A stretch of 64,000 bases of DNA from Tricholoma matsutake (GCA_026075535.2 AP026540.1:3844001-3908000); one strand, 5' to 3'. Numbered from the stretch's first letter, positions 22,301-35,098 are shown. Notes: a model not told the origin generated them from the letters alone. Program-made: numbers and translations.

Positions 22301-24128
22301 CACGCATCTGTACTGGCCAACGCGTTTTCGCATGCTTCACGCAGTGCTTCGGAGGACGAGGAGAGGATAGGGACCAAACTGTCGAGATCGTGTCCGTGCT
22401 GTGCTTCGCGCTGGCGGACAAGCCGGTGAAGGTAGGTGAAGCGATTGGGTTGTAATTTTCGACTTGTATTTCGGTTTAATTTTTTTGACGAGGTTTTGAG
22501 TTCGGGTTGGTGTCCAGCTTGTGATTTTCCATCTGGATTAGGAGGTGAGTGGGACGAGGACGAGGATGAAGCCTGCAGTTTTTCCTGTTCCTTTTCCTGT
22601 TCTTCTTGTTCGTGTTGAAGAAAGTCGTTCGTGTTGTTCACAAAAAGCTGGAACGCATGCAGTCCCCTGCATATGCGCCTTAATAAGTGCCAGAACGACA
22701 TGCAAAAGCACACGAGATACAGCCAACTCACGAAGCCCGGAACATCAGGCTCTGCAACTCACTGCTGATCCTCTTCAGGTCCCCAGGGCCCAACCTGCCG
22801 ACCGAGACCTCAAGATCGACCATCCCGATCTGCCCAAGGAGCCCCTGCCCAGCAGCAAGGAGCCCTTGCCTTGAAGCGGCACCCTCCTCAGTGAGTGCGG
22901 CCCAGGCCGCATGGTCCGAAGGCTGGGCAGAGAGAGCAGAGGATTGGACGGAGAGAATCTTCATCATGGGCTGTTAAAGTGAGGTTAGGAAAGTGACAGG
23001 GAGGAAAAGAAGGGCTTACGGCGAGGAAGTCATTACAGAGTGAGGTTCTGTGGAATGAGAAGACGCAATAATTAACGAGATAGAATTAGCAGATGGAAGG
23101 TGAGGAGACGTACAGCCAGACGTGGTTGAGGCTTTCAGGGAATATTATTATGAGAGACATGAGCGCGACAGCCACGTAGTACACTGTGGGAAGGATGAAC
23201 ATCTTTGGGAGGGTATATTGCGCCGTCGGGAATACTGTACGCAACATGATATGAGCAGTAAGTAACGGGTGATACGCATATAGCAAGGCAGGACACCTAC
23301 GGGGTCCGTATGTAGCCATCTGCGTCCCATAAAGACAGTCAGGGCATGACTCGAACGGTGAAAAAAACGATGCACGCACGACATCCAATACAATACTCCC
23401 GAATATACTTGTTAATGCAAGCTTGGGGGCGTATGCCCTGAGGGCGCCGAGTGCGAATGTTCCAATAAATAGAAAGACCGCATATACTCCGGTCGTGCTG
23501 TGTCAAACGCTGAGGGAGATCTATAGAGACAATCTAGGGACGAACCGTGGATCCAAGAACCTCCCTTCGAAGATAAATTTCTGAAATTGGAGCGCGGCAG
23601 GAATACCTTGTACAAGCCTGAGAGGCTTCTACATCAATACCAGTAACTCGCATGATAAATCAAAAAGAAAAACACACGATGCCTGAGCCTTCTGCTCTTG
23701 TTCAGCCAACAACACCTGATTCCGCACCGAAAGTCCTGCAGCCATCATCGCAGAAGCCCACGCCCAACCAAGGATCATACCTGTTCACCGCCATCAGCCA
23801 GTCAAAGGGAGGAACATTGGGTGTACTAGTCACCGAAAAGTAACGTTATGGCAGCCAGTAAAAACAGCGATAGGGCAAGCGATGGTGGTAACATTACAGC
23901 GACGATTCTAGGGTATTTCGTTGAATTTGATGTTGAAAATATAACAACCGCGACTCACCCTGTAAAGAACGCTGCTTGTCCCAAGTTCCCTAGGGTACGA
24001 CGATCCACCAAGAGGATTATTGTTACGGCCAGCGCCACACAACATCGAATCCATGTCTTCACCGTTCGTCGTGTTTTGAGCGCGGGAATGACCCAGGAGA
24101 ATAAGCCTAGTATTGCGTTTCCAGACAT
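19305..24128 (-). CDS. ArAE_2/DUF2421 membrane protein (BRE4-like, ER transporter 6TM)
   Basis: A large, many-intron gene on the minus strand. It begins MSGNAILGLFSW at 24128; hydrophobic helices follow (CVALAVTIILLV, MLPPSLALSLFLLAAITLLFG) and then GMILGWAWASAMMAAGLSV from about 23790 down. Next come GTFALGALRAYAPKLALTSIFGS (23400 region), a long hydrophilic loop with Ser- and Gln/Glu-rich runs (22500-22650) and an acid-rich run (21650-21740). A second membrane half follows (FKSPEGVFSFRVAVVSVAL, RGLWALIMAQMGLAVYAGDQ). The DUF2421 tail reads PTSSRTLVRRTLAATISELG (20600) and GHPLPASLPMLRDRLVYHE (19860), ending EMGMLVRDLCGEKTFHGFDDL and a TAG at 19305-19307. Two membrane blocks flanking a soluble loop match the aromatic acid exporter-like family; yeast BRE4 affects brefeldin A sensitivity. 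The substrate is unknown. I did not fix every one of the roughly twenty introns. Confidence 0.85.
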
Positions 24129-24505
24129 TGAGAATGATGAAGGAGAACAGCAACGCAGCTTTTATATGAAGTTTTTGGTTACAATCGTCACAGACGGTCA
24201 GATGGAATCTGGTATGTTGTGCTGTTGGCGCGGCCCGGCGGGAGGTACTTTGCAATATTAATTAGTAACCAAAAGAAGCAGCTATCTCAACGGTTCAGGC
24301 ACGTCGGCGTCGAGCACTAGCGAGCACTCCTCGAGCTTGGTCGAAGAGAATTCAGGTTCAATCACGCCATGAACAACATTGACATGTCACATTTGTAGTG
24401 CGGTACATACTTAATACATATGTTAAATAAATTTCGGACAAAGGGTCTTGTGACGTCATCACGTTGTAGCTTCATCAACCCGCCTTCTTCGTTCAAGCCT
24501 CCACA
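24129..24505. promoter_or_regulatory. Divergent promoter region, membrane protein and kinase fusion
   Basis: 377 bp between two start codons on opposite strands, so the promoters of both genes must lie here. No single element is assigned. Confidence 0.45.
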
Positions 24506-25943
24506 ATGCAAACCTCCCTTCCAAATCTTCCTTTCGCCAATTTTGGACAAGCAGTTCTCAATCCAGGTTTCCATAGTTCTGCAAAAACACATCCACGGAC
24601 ATATCCCAGGACCGATCTTACGACCCTCTGTCCCTGGACCTCTTTTCCAAATGACATCCACCAAGTCATTCAATCTGCAACCGATCGTGCTAATTTATCA
24701 TCTGCTCCCTTTACCGTTGGCGTGACCCCAAAAACCAGATCCGTGAAAACCGAAGAAAAGATTCGTGCCCATGCAATGGGTGAACTACATGAGCTGGTTG
24801 AAGAAGTTGTAAATATGCTAGGGGTGATGGGATGTTTCGACGAACCAGGTGGCGGAAATGGCTCAATCATAGGAGATCCAGATTTTTCATGGGTCATGGG
24901 TGCCGCACAGCCGCACCCAAAGCTCGTTGTATGTGTATCAACCACTTCAGATTACCTGTTGTTGAACCCCTCCGGCATAGGTGGAATATAAGGCATGGTG
25001 GGTAGCAGATCTTGTAGATCTTCCTGCCGCCTTTACAGGTACTCGTAATGATCTCCTCAGCCAACAATCCTTGGACTCTCTCGAACAGATTTACGGATAC
25101 ATGACTTTCAATAATAATCGATTTGGCATCCTTACCAATTGGCAGCGTGCCTGGTTTCTGCGCCGTGCTGAAACAGATCACCGCAAGACCATCGAATATT
25201 TCGTTATTGAACTCAGTGAACATAACCCACCAATCTCGATGCTGAAAGCATGGGTCGGTGTGGTGTTGCTTGCCGAAGATCATTGGTTCTACTCATCTCC
25301 TACCCCCTTCACTCTGCCTCCCGCTCGATACTTCGGAGACACGGTGACAGCCTGGAGGGAGCAGGTGCGAGCCATTCGCAATGCTGAAGAGTACAAGTCT
25401 CGCCCTGTCAACGGCGAATACAAGTGCCTCCCTCTTGACTTTCGTCTTTGTATCTTCGATACCAGCTCAGCTCGCCGGCAAGAGAATAGCTACGTAGTGA
25501 ACACACAATTTTTTCAGTCATCTAGCCTGCACACCTCCCTTTCTGTTGTTTGCAAAGTTGTCGATGTCTTGCACTATCCTGATACAGAGGCTTTGCTAAA
25601 AGATGAAATGCTTGCCTACGCAGCTCTGGAACCTCTTCAAGGTCAGGTAATCCCGATACTGCATGGCTTCTACGAAGTGTGGGGAATTCTACACATTCTT
25701 GCTCTGCAACCTGTTGGCGATGCAATTCCGGAAGACGAACCCATCGATGTGATCCTTCGAAAGAAGATGAAGGCCAGTCTCAGACAAATTCACGATGCTA
25801 GGTATATCCATGGCGATATCGCACGTCGCAACTTTTGTATGACGCTATCTGGCGATGTTTTCTTGGTGGACTTGGAGAGGTGTCGACGTGCTGCAAACCA
25901 GTCCGAGCTAGACGACGAAATGAATGAAGTAGACATGTTGTAG
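24506..25943 (+). CDS. PD-(D/E)XK nuclease-like domain fused to an atypical protein kinase
   Basis: Two exons (24506-24928, 24981-25943) with a 52-bp GT-AG intron give 461 residues. The N-terminal half holds GDPDFSW (Pro125-Asp126) and LVVEYKAWW (Glu143-x-Lys145), an Asp then Glu-x-Lys arrangement typical of restriction-endonuclease-fold domains. A conserved-looking linker follows (LEQIYGYMTFNNNRFGILTNWQR). The C-terminal half is kinase-like: the VAIK-type Lys is Lys333 in VVCKVVD, the catalytic loop is IHGDIARRN (Asp420, Asn425) and the metal-binding DFG position is DLE (Asp438). The protein ends soon after, so the C-lobe is short, as in aminoglycoside-phosphotransferase-like kinases. Nuclease-like plus kinase combinations are known in eukaryotic Crinkler-type effectors and related fungal expansions. 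I saw no signal peptide. The function is inferred only from motifs. Confidence 0.78.
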
Positions 25944-26350
25944 ATTCTAGGAGTATTACGTTTAGTAATGTTCGTTATTCAGCTATGTACACTAAGGTTG
26001 GAATGTTATGGTACGAAATATACACACCAGTATGTACTGTTAGACGGGTAGTGGGTATTATGAGACGAGAGCAATTGCAAGAAAGTGGTGGCAGGGACGG
26101 TATAGAGCCATATAGAGCAGATGGTATAGAGCAGTGGTTGGAGGTCGCATATGCAGGTGTTGGTGGGGGGACCCAGGTCTAATACCTTGATTGACGGGCT
26201 CATTATTTCATTCGTGGAGCTGGAGTTGAATGGGAGACTCTGCAGAAAACATAAAGATCTAGGAAAGGCAAGGGAAGTACTTTTCTAGGGATCTTCAAAG
26301 GCATGGAAAAGCGTACCATCATACAAGCTAAAAATGAACGGGCGCTGTGT
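25944..26350. other. Intergenic region between convergent genes
   Basis: 407 bp between the stop of the kinase fusion and the stop of the minus-strand small membrane protein. No gene recognised. Confidence 0.4.
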
Positions 26351-26801
26351 TCAAAGCCATACTTGTATGAATCGCGCCAGAAGCAATAGCAATATGAACA
26401 TGACGGGGAAGACAACAGGAGTGCCGGTAGGTTGCTTCCAAAAGATAAAAAAATTGGGACACGCTTAACTAAGAACTTGAAGAGGTTGAGTTCTTACTGC
26501 AACAACTGCCTCTGGCATAGCCTGCACAACCTGGGCTTCTCCCTGTTCCATTTTTACATGATCCTGAATGTGTGGATGAGTTAGACGAAAAAACTAATTA
26601 CAGTGATTTGCTAACGAGATATATAGCAATATCAACCTCTGGTCTCCGGTATGGGTGCGAGTGCATACGGCGCATCTGATTGAAAGAAATGTCAATCAGC
26701 CAGCCTTTACTAACGATAGAGACTGGGAAGGAAACCGGGAAAGCATCGGGGAGGAATGTATATCGTACGCGGCATCGAGTGTGGGTCCTCGTTACAGGCA
26801 T
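26351..26801 (-). CDS. Small protein with a C-terminal membrane anchor, unknown function
   Basis: Four exons on the minus strand (26715-26801, 26637-26675, 26498-26563, 26351-26434) give 91 residues, all joined at phase 0 by GT-AG introns of 39, 73 and 63 bp. The middle reads MRRMHSHPYRRPEDHVKMEQ and the protein ends in a single hydrophobic helix, VVFPVMFILLLLLARFIQVWL, immediately before the stop, as in tail-anchored proteins. The 39-bp first intron is also an open in-frame segment, so a 104-residue form is equally possible, and a start at the later Met (MRRMHS) cannot be excluded. I do not recognise the family. The case for a real gene is that three small exons join in frame into one sequence with a sensible anchor. 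Confidence 0.5.
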
Positions 26802-29800
26802 GTGGGCTGATAATTGAGAGAGGGGGAAGCAGGAAATTCGAGGGTATTTGGATGATGGTTAAGGAAGGAAAGACAACTCAAACCTATCCCATTTAAGAGG
26901 ACGACGAAGAAGGATAGGAACGAGGCCAGGTACAATTTTTCTTTCACCCGGCAATTTCCACGGGTAGCGTAAGGCGCCCCCAACGAAAATCTTCTCACAT
27001 GCGGTATCGCTGCCAAGTAATAACCATGAAACTGACTCTAGTCGTGCCCAATTTCAGGCCATGGTCCATTCGTGCCAATATTCGGGGCTGTGTTGTGCGT
27101 GAGCACTTTTCGCTGCTGGAGCGGGAACTTATTCTGTACGGTGCCGGAATAGCATTACTCGGCCGTCTCAATGTTCGATGGAAACCTTCGAAGTGAGTCA
27201 CGAGGTATAGCAAAAATCACGAACAAATCATTCCTTGCAGCCAAGTTCCATCCTCGCCCTCAGGGAGGTCTTCCTTCGGTCCGGGCTGTGTATAGCAATA
27301 GTTCTTGTATTTGTATTCCACACTTAGGGTTGCGCCCCAAGTTTCTGCAGGCCAATCACCATCGAAATCTTGGACACAGGGTTCGACGCAACACCTGATG
27401 GCGAGCGAACGAGTTCCAGTCGGGCGACGCTATGGGAGAGCGGCGTACGTGGTGAAGATCAAAACCTTGACGTTTCCTCTTTTGCTTCAATGAATTGCAA
27501 CATGTTGGAAAGACGGCAAGGCCGTTCTTGATTCAGCTTAACTACTAGCAAATTTTTCAGGTGGACCACGTTGATTCGTGCAAACGAATGATACACTAAG
27601 CGACCGGGGGTTCCCTTCTTCAGAGCCTTTATCGAGATATTTCCAAGATAAGCCACACTCACTCTGGTCAATATTTCATTCACAGCTCCTCCTAGGAGCT
27701 GACCATTTCCGGCACGGAATACGCGGTCACGTGATACCGAATTGCGAAAACGGAAGGTACAGCCCACATCGACGGGCAACCGAGCACGCAAAGTCGTTCC
27801 TAGTAGGCATCATCCGGATCATGACGATGAAGGATGATAATAACATCCTGTCAAATAAGACTGTCAGACTGCGCATAACAGCAGCCCACATTCTCAAGAA
27901 TCGACACAATCGTTCGCCTAGGGCTTGCCACAGCATCGGACTGGATAAACACATAAAACATTGACGGCACGCTACCTGGACTCATAACAACGTCCGCTGA
28001 TGGCTAGTGGATTTAGAAACCGCTCTGGTAAGACGGAGTGTAAGGTCGACATTACACATTCGGGGGCGGATGACTTTCGGAGTTTGACCATTACAAGCGC
28101 GGAAGGACTATTGACGTGACTTTGGAAGGTCCGGAAGTGCAAGGGGTACGCTTTGGAGTCGAGAGGCCTTTTGGTCAGAATGTGCCTCGCGCCCTTAGGA
28201 GCTACCCAGACCTGCACCCACACAACAGACTAAGACTCTCGGGGGTCGCGGGTCAGGGTGTACCCCAATCTATTGGCCTAGGCTCAGCCCAGAGCGGGCC
28301 TATCAAATCAGTTTTCCTGGTCTTTCCTGCCTAACGAGGATCTTCTAGTCGAGTGTTTCATTTATCAGTCTGGGTGAAAGTTGACCGATGAAACCACAAC
28401 GCACCATGTTTTGGAGCCCCGTAAGCCTCATTCGACCGACTGAATACTTTCTTTGAAGACGTCTGCAATCTGGGAAGCTAGGAAATTTGCTGTATCGATA
28501 GAGGACGTTGTACAGCCCATCTGAGCCTCTACCAACCGACAAGAGAAGGCGAAGACACCCAGACGTTGTAGATGACAAAATACTGATCGGTGAAGCCACA
28601 AGAATACGGAGTCAAGATCATCTAGTGTACATGAGCTGGGCAAACCGGGACGGCTACAATGTGTGTGAATTGAGATATGAGAGTCCAGAGCCCACGTCCT
28701 AGTCCAGTGCGGCGGTTGTGGAGGTGTGGAAGGTAAGTTGATTTTCTTTTTGAATTATTTGCGGGTTTTGGATAATTATTTTGAAACCAAAGTCATTTCC
28801 CCGATTCCTTAAGACCTAACGCCTAAAAAGTTATAGGCGTGAGGCCCCCAAACTTATATTACTTAGAGACTGACCTGCTGATCCTTCAGCCATCATATGA
28901 CCTCGCAGATATCCCGGTCTGATTTTTTTCTAGTGCTTTCTTCTATCTCGAGCTCTACAATGGACCCAAAACCCTCAATGAACTTCTTCCAAGACCATCA
29001 GGCAGGGATAGGAATTCACACGGACGCCCCGATAGACAGCACCAGGATATTTTTCATTTCTAGAAAATTAAAGGACACAATAATGATCCAGCCATGTTTT
29101 TAGTGGCATAGCGAACTATACAAGGTGCGAAGTACTTCTACGTGCATCCGATTCTCGATTTTCTAAACCATCTCCCCTGCCATCACTGGATAGTAAGTAA
29201 CACCATTGTGCTGACGGATCTGTACACCAGCCACCTTTTCCTGTAAGTACGACAAATCGTTGGAGACATTGGACTGCTCTCAAGTCACTAGCCTTTATGT
29301 GCTCTCGAGGAAGGCCGCCAACGTCATGGAACTTTCTTCACGCTGCCCTGCAAGTACCAAGTGGCCGATTTTAATCTTGGACGGAGTGCAAATTTGATTA
29401 ACGTTGTTCTGTATTTGAGAAGACTATTCAGCAGCGATAGGGCTGTTTTCAGCGTCGCAACGGAGGCGACGTTACATAAGGCAAGTATCGTATGAAATTT
29501 TTCATCAAGCGGAATTTTTGATAACACAGATCAGCTGTCATATTGTGGGACGCGCAATGCATTCACACTCCTAGCAATGGTATGGCAGGAATTTCTCACC
29601 GATCAGCTTCAAAACCTTCGTTCAGATTATCAGTCCTCGCTCTTATGTTATAAGCACATGGCTGTTGCAACAATACACAACTACATTTTCTTTACCGATG
29701 TTCTTCAAGGCAGCTGCCCATTCCTGGACCTCTGTGGTCGTTGAAGACTCTTTCCTTTTAGGATGTTGAAAAAAAAAGCTCATTATCCGACCCCTGGCGG

Positions 29801-30524
29801 TGACACAAGCTCATATCCGTTCAAGGATTGATGTTTTGTGACTCCAGGTTTATGTACCTTCCTTCACGGGCACCTTTGTCTCCCTGATTATGAACTGCGG
29901 TTAGGGCGGTGCTACCCAAGTCTATTTTGGAATCAATCCTACGAGCTTTTCTCCCCTCACCCATACTATTCTATTCACTCCACATCTTTCTACCAAATAT
30001 TTTGGATGAAGTTAGGATCAAGCCCAGCATCCTTAACACTTCCCACCCGTGGGTCATAATAAGGCTATAGGTCGCTAGTGGGCAGGGAGCTTGTGACAAA
30101 GCTTCGAGTTACCATGCAACTAGAAATCATAACCATACGCGATTCCACCTCGGTCCCATATCCTCAGTATAAGTGTTCCAACTATATGACATTTACTCAG
30201 GACCTTCCATCTAGTCAAAGGATTGGCAGTGTGGTCGCTCACAGATGTTGATGGATTCCCAATCTCAGTGTCTAGGGTTTGTAAAACAAAACTCCACATA
30301 CCTACATCCCCGTCTGTTATCAAGCTTGCGACTGTATTATCTGGTTGTCAGACTGACATATACTACCCGTTCTGTATATACAAGCTTTTGCATGCGCACA
30401 GGGGTATTTACGGACGCGTAGTACCACGTGACGCCATAAATATCACCACCCAGAATCGGTGATTCGTGTTTCTTGAGCCAACCCCATCTTTGTCGTCGTC
30501 GTCTCTTCCAGACTATCGCCCACG
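26802..30524. other. 3.7-kb gene-poor region
   Basis: No gene recognised. Short open frames exist on both strands but none shows a family motif or a convincing intron pattern. One clear structure is a hairpin at about 28815-28845 with 11-bp arms (cctaacgccta and taggcgtgagg, one mismatch). The last 100 bp before 30525 are pyrimidine-rich (tcgtcgtcgtctcttcca) and should be the CAND1 5' leader. Confidence 0.4.
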
Positions 30525-33500
30525 ATGACCAAAGGATATCTTATGAACAATCTTATCGAAAAGGTGTCATATCACATCTCAGCATCCCGTTATCATCAGC
30601 GCTAATGCAGTACCGCAATATCTCTAGATGCAGTCGCCAGACCAAGACTTTCGGTGCGTAGCTTGCGACGCGTTCATGCATCATTTTTATCTCACACTGG
30701 CATGTTCTCTGCAGGTTCATGGGTCTTAATGACTTGATGAACGAGATCAAGCAAGATCAGACTTGTTTTTTAGGGGATGAAGCTGTGGAGAACAAGGTTT
30801 TGTACCAAGTGCTTGCACTTGTGGAAGATAAGATATCGGAAGTGAAGAACCAGGCGGTGAAATGGCATGTATTGGACATGTTACTTTAGCAATATGTCGC
30901 AAGACTCACATCGTCCTATTAGTTTGGGACAACTGATTAAGATTATACGCCAACCACAGATGGAGACAGTTGTGGACAAGTTAATCGATTTTTCTGGAGG
31001 AAAGGATGAAGAGTTACGTGATATTTCGAGTCTTGGTACGCGAATCAAGAGTCGCTATTTTCCGTGCTAAGATGATCGATATAGCTCTGAAAACAATTAC
31101 GGCCGAGTTGCCACCAGATGGCAAGATTGCGACCACTGCATGTGGCAAATTGGCTCCCAAGCTACTTGGCCAAGTACAAAGCGTAAGGTTGATGACTTGT
31201 TATGCAACTCTGCTTAACGGTCAACCGTAGTCAGATACCCCTCCCGAAGCGCTTGTCGAGACTCTATCTATCCTCTCAATCCTCATCACTCGCTTTCCTT
31301 CCCAGATCGCAGCTACAGATTTTAGCCCGCCACCATTGACAGTCCTCGTGGCCCTCCTCTCCCATCCCCGTCCCGTGGTCCGCAAGCGTGCTATCATCAC
31401 CCTTTCTCAATTCATCCCCATATCACAACCCAGTCTCTTTACCAGCTTGCTGAACAAGGACATCCTCCCGTTCCTGGACCCAAACGCCAACCTCGAAAAG
31501 CAAAGAACTACCGTTCAATTAATAGCTGCAGTGACTCGTCACTCGCCGCTTAATATTACGCCAGTGTTCGACAACATAGTGACTGGTATTTTGAAGGCTG
31601 TGGAGAGAGACGATGATGAACTGCGGGAGGGGTGTCTTCAGGTTAGTTGCGCGTTACATGGATCTTGATGCGTTGAAGTTGAACCATGTAACAGGCACTT
31701 GAAGCCCTCTTGTTACGATGCCCAGCTGAAATTACCCCATATCTAGGCGCGATTGTACAAACAGGGAATCAACACATCAAGTACGATCCGGTGCGTTGGC
31801 TTCGTTTCATCAGACTTCACCGTGACTGACAGTTCGGAATCAATTCTCAGAATTATGCTGGTGAAGATGAGGATGAAGAAATGGCTGACGGTGATGATGA
31901 TGAGGACGAAGACGATGCCGAACTTGACGAGTGAGAATCCCCTTGACCCCCATGTCTCGGTTCATTGACTTTATCGCAGATATTCCGACGATGAGGACAC
32001 TTCATACAAGATCCGTCGGTCTGCTACGAAACTCCTGGCTGGTGTTGTGAGCACACGTCCCGAGCTCCTTATCTCCATCTACAAAGATGTCTCCCCAGTC
32101 CTCATCTCACGTTTCGGAGACCGCGAGGAGACCGTGCGTCTCGAGGTATGGAGCACCTACGTCATCCTTTTAAACCAAACTGCCGTGTACGGAGGTCTAT
32201 CACAAAGCAAAGATGACTTAACCTCGCGTGGGAAGAGGAAGCGTGATGCTGGAGATAGCATGGACGTAGAGGAAAGTCCTTATGCCTTGCTGAAAGCGCA
32301 GGTCCCTGCCCTGTCTAAGGCCTTGCTCAACCAGCTAAAGTCGGCCAGGACTGCTCCTGGCACGCTTCAAGCGGGGTTCAGCCTTCTGCAAGCTCTACTT
32401 GATGTCCTGCCCGGATCACTCTCCACGCAGGTCGCTCCCATCATTTCGACGTCCAAATCCGTTCTATCGCAGTCTGTCACTACCTCCACGTCGACGCTTC
32501 ACCTCACTTGCTTGTCCTTCCTAGCGCTCTTCTTCTCTACGCACGCCCCACCTACCTTTTCCGGTTCCCTTCCCATCCTCACTCCGGTCCTCCTGAAGTC
32601 AGTCAGCGAAAGGCATCCTCGTGTCGCGTCGGAGTCCTTCCGCGTGTTTTCAGCCCTGCTGAACTCGCTGAAGCCTGTGAAGGCTGCGGAGTGGGCGGAA
32701 CCTGTCTACGATCAGGCTGTGGCGAAGCTGACTGCACATGACACGGACGCGGAGGTGCGTGGGTGTGCGGAGGACTGTATTGCAGATTTATGGGTCTGTG
32801 CTACGGATATCGTGCGTGCCAAGGATGGGAGAGAGTGGGAATGCATTTGTAGGACCGCGGGAAAGACAGACGGGGCTGTAAAGGTAGTGACAAAGGTAGC
32901 GAGAGAAGTCCAGGTGGGCGATGTGTGGGTGAACGGATGTGTGGACTGGTTAATTGGCTTGTTGAAGAAGAGTGGACGGGCGGGCAAGCCCGAGGTCTTT
33001 GTGGCACTGGATGTGCTACTCAGGAGGTAATGTATTGTTCATTCTAGTCCACGTCTGTTGTTAAGCATTTTATTGCTCTTACACCTAGTTACCAGTCTGG
33101 CATCCCGACTGCTCTCGCTCCAGCGCTCGTAGGTCAAATCAAGCCATACCTTTCTACAACCGACATTTCCCTTCTCTCCCAAGCTCTGATCGTCCTCGCG
33201 CTTCTTCTCCAGTTGACACCGTCTACCACCTTCCCAGAAGTCGAGCGCGACTTACTCCCAGGCATTTATCAAGTAGCGCATTCGCCCCTTGTATCTGGTG
33301 CCGCACTCGAATCGCTCCTCGGCTTCTTTTCTGCGCTGGTACAGGCAGACAACCAGATCTCGACCCATGTGGTGCCGAATCTGGTTATTGCGGTAGAAAA
33401 GGCACCCAAGACGGAAGCAAGTCCGGCAAATGTGGCGCGGTGCGTGGCACAGGTGGTGAAGAGCCAACAGGCGGTTGCAGCGGGAACTATTGCCGAGTAT

Positions 33501-35098
33501 TCGAAGAATATTAAGGTGGGTGTTCCACTTCTTTGAAAAACACCCTGTGCCTGTGCTGATATTGTTAATATGTAACAGAAAACGTCAAAGGCTAAACCTT
33601 CTCTTGTCGTCCTTAGTCTTCTTATTGTTGGGGAGCTTGGCCGATTCATGTATGTTGTGCTTTCATACGTGGTGCACCATGTGTTCAATGACTACTCTGT
33701 GCATTATAGCGACATGTCTCGACAAGGCGATATCTTCTCGAACGCTATTGACCATTTTGCTGCTGAACAAGAGGAAATGCGGGCTGCGGCTGCTTTCGCT
33801 GCTGGTACTTACTTACTGCTCATTAGATGAGACCGTTGCTAACTGTCAATCGTTAGGCAACATTGCGATAGGTAATCTTCAACTATTCCTCCCCGTCATC
33901 GTTAAAATGGTCGAGAGCGATCAAAAGAAACGACTGCTATCTTTGCACGCCTTGAAAGAGGTTAAACTTAATTATTTTCTTTCGTTTTCATTTTCAGGGA
34001 CTGATCGTATTTAATATTAGGTTGTGACACATTGCTCACAGGCGCATTTAGAAGGGGTTGCAGACATGCTGTGGGTTCCTCTGTTCGAGAACTCAGAGAA
34101 CTCGGAAGAGACGACAAGGAATGTCGCTGCAGCTTGCCTTGGGAAGCTGGCTACGACCCATCCTTCAAGGTATTTGCCTCAGCTCCATGTATGTTTTGAT
34201 TCCCATATTTGACAACTTGAGTGTATCTGACCAATGGAATCATCAGGCCCGCATCCATGATAAGAATGCATCTGCAAGGGCGACAGTTGTCTCTGCTATC
34301 AGGTATACGTTTGCAGATACTACGCAGTCATATGACGAGCTGCTTGCGCCCCTTCTTGTCGACTTTTTGTCCTTGATGCTTGATGAAGATCTCGTTAGTC
34401 ATACATTCAGTTGATTTCTCCATATTTCACACCTTCCCATAGACTGTCCGCCGCCTTGCACTCTCGTCACTGAACTCAGCTGCACGTACCAAGCCCCATC
34501 TCATTCGGGAGCACCTGTCGTCACTCTTGCCTAGTTTGTACAACGAGACTATCCTTAATCCTGAACTCATTCGTACTGTGCAAATGGGACCGTGGCAGCA
34601 CAAGGTCGACGATGGCCTCGAGGCCAGGAAAACTGCTTTTGAGACGATGTATACTCTTGTAAGTGATTTCCCTTCCGCTTGTTATTTTTCCATCCCATCA
34701 AATCATATTCTTTGCAGCTTGACACCTGTCTGAGCAAGCTCGACTTGCATGAGTTCCTGAGCCGCGTGATCCCCGGGCTCTCAGACGACTCCGACGAAGT
34801 CAAAGTACTCTCGCACATGATGTTATTCCGGCTCTCGCAAGTCGCTCCCGCCTCTGTGTCACAGCGCTTGGACGAGGTGACGCCGCAGCTGGAGAAGACG
34901 ATGAAGGGCGCAACGGTAACGAAGGATACCGTGAAGCAGGATCTGGAGAGGGCAGCGGAGTTGCAGAGGAGTGCGCTGCGGGCTGTAGCAGCCCTGAGCA
35001 AGATCGGGGCCGGCGTTTCGCCAAAATTCGATACGTTTGTGGAAGAGCTGAGGAAGAGCCCGACGTGGGGTGTAGAATTCAAGGATTTGATTGCATAG
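30525..35098 (+). CDS. CAND1: CAND1/TIP120, cullin-associated NEDD8-dissociated protein
   Basis: About seventeen exons encode a HEAT-repeat protein of roughly 1,200 residues, the usual CAND1 size. It begins MTKGYLMNNLIEKMQSPDQD (exons 30525-30563 and 30628-30653), then FRFMGLNDLMNEIKQDQ, LIKIIRQPQMETVVDKLIDF and LKTITAELPPDGKIATTACG. An acidic loop (EDEDEEMADGDDDEDEDD, near 31858-31932) and YSDDEDTSYKIRRSATKLL follow. The C-terminal TIP120 domain shows DDGLEARKTAFETMYTLLDT and ends FKDLIA. CAND1 wraps around unneddylated cullins and exchanges F-box/adaptor modules on cullin-RING ligases. The third intron (30865-30922) has a GC donor (GCATGT); splicing there restores VKCLGQLIK. It converges on the proline dehydrogenase gene. 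Confidence 0.95.

Noticed and set aside
26999..27213. Frames on both strands at 27.0-27.2 kb
   Set aside because: The minus frame ending near 26800 begins at TTG and does not splice sensibly onto the small anchored protein.
33269..33688. Minus-strand frame of 139 residues
   Set aside because: Antisense to conserved CAND1 exons.
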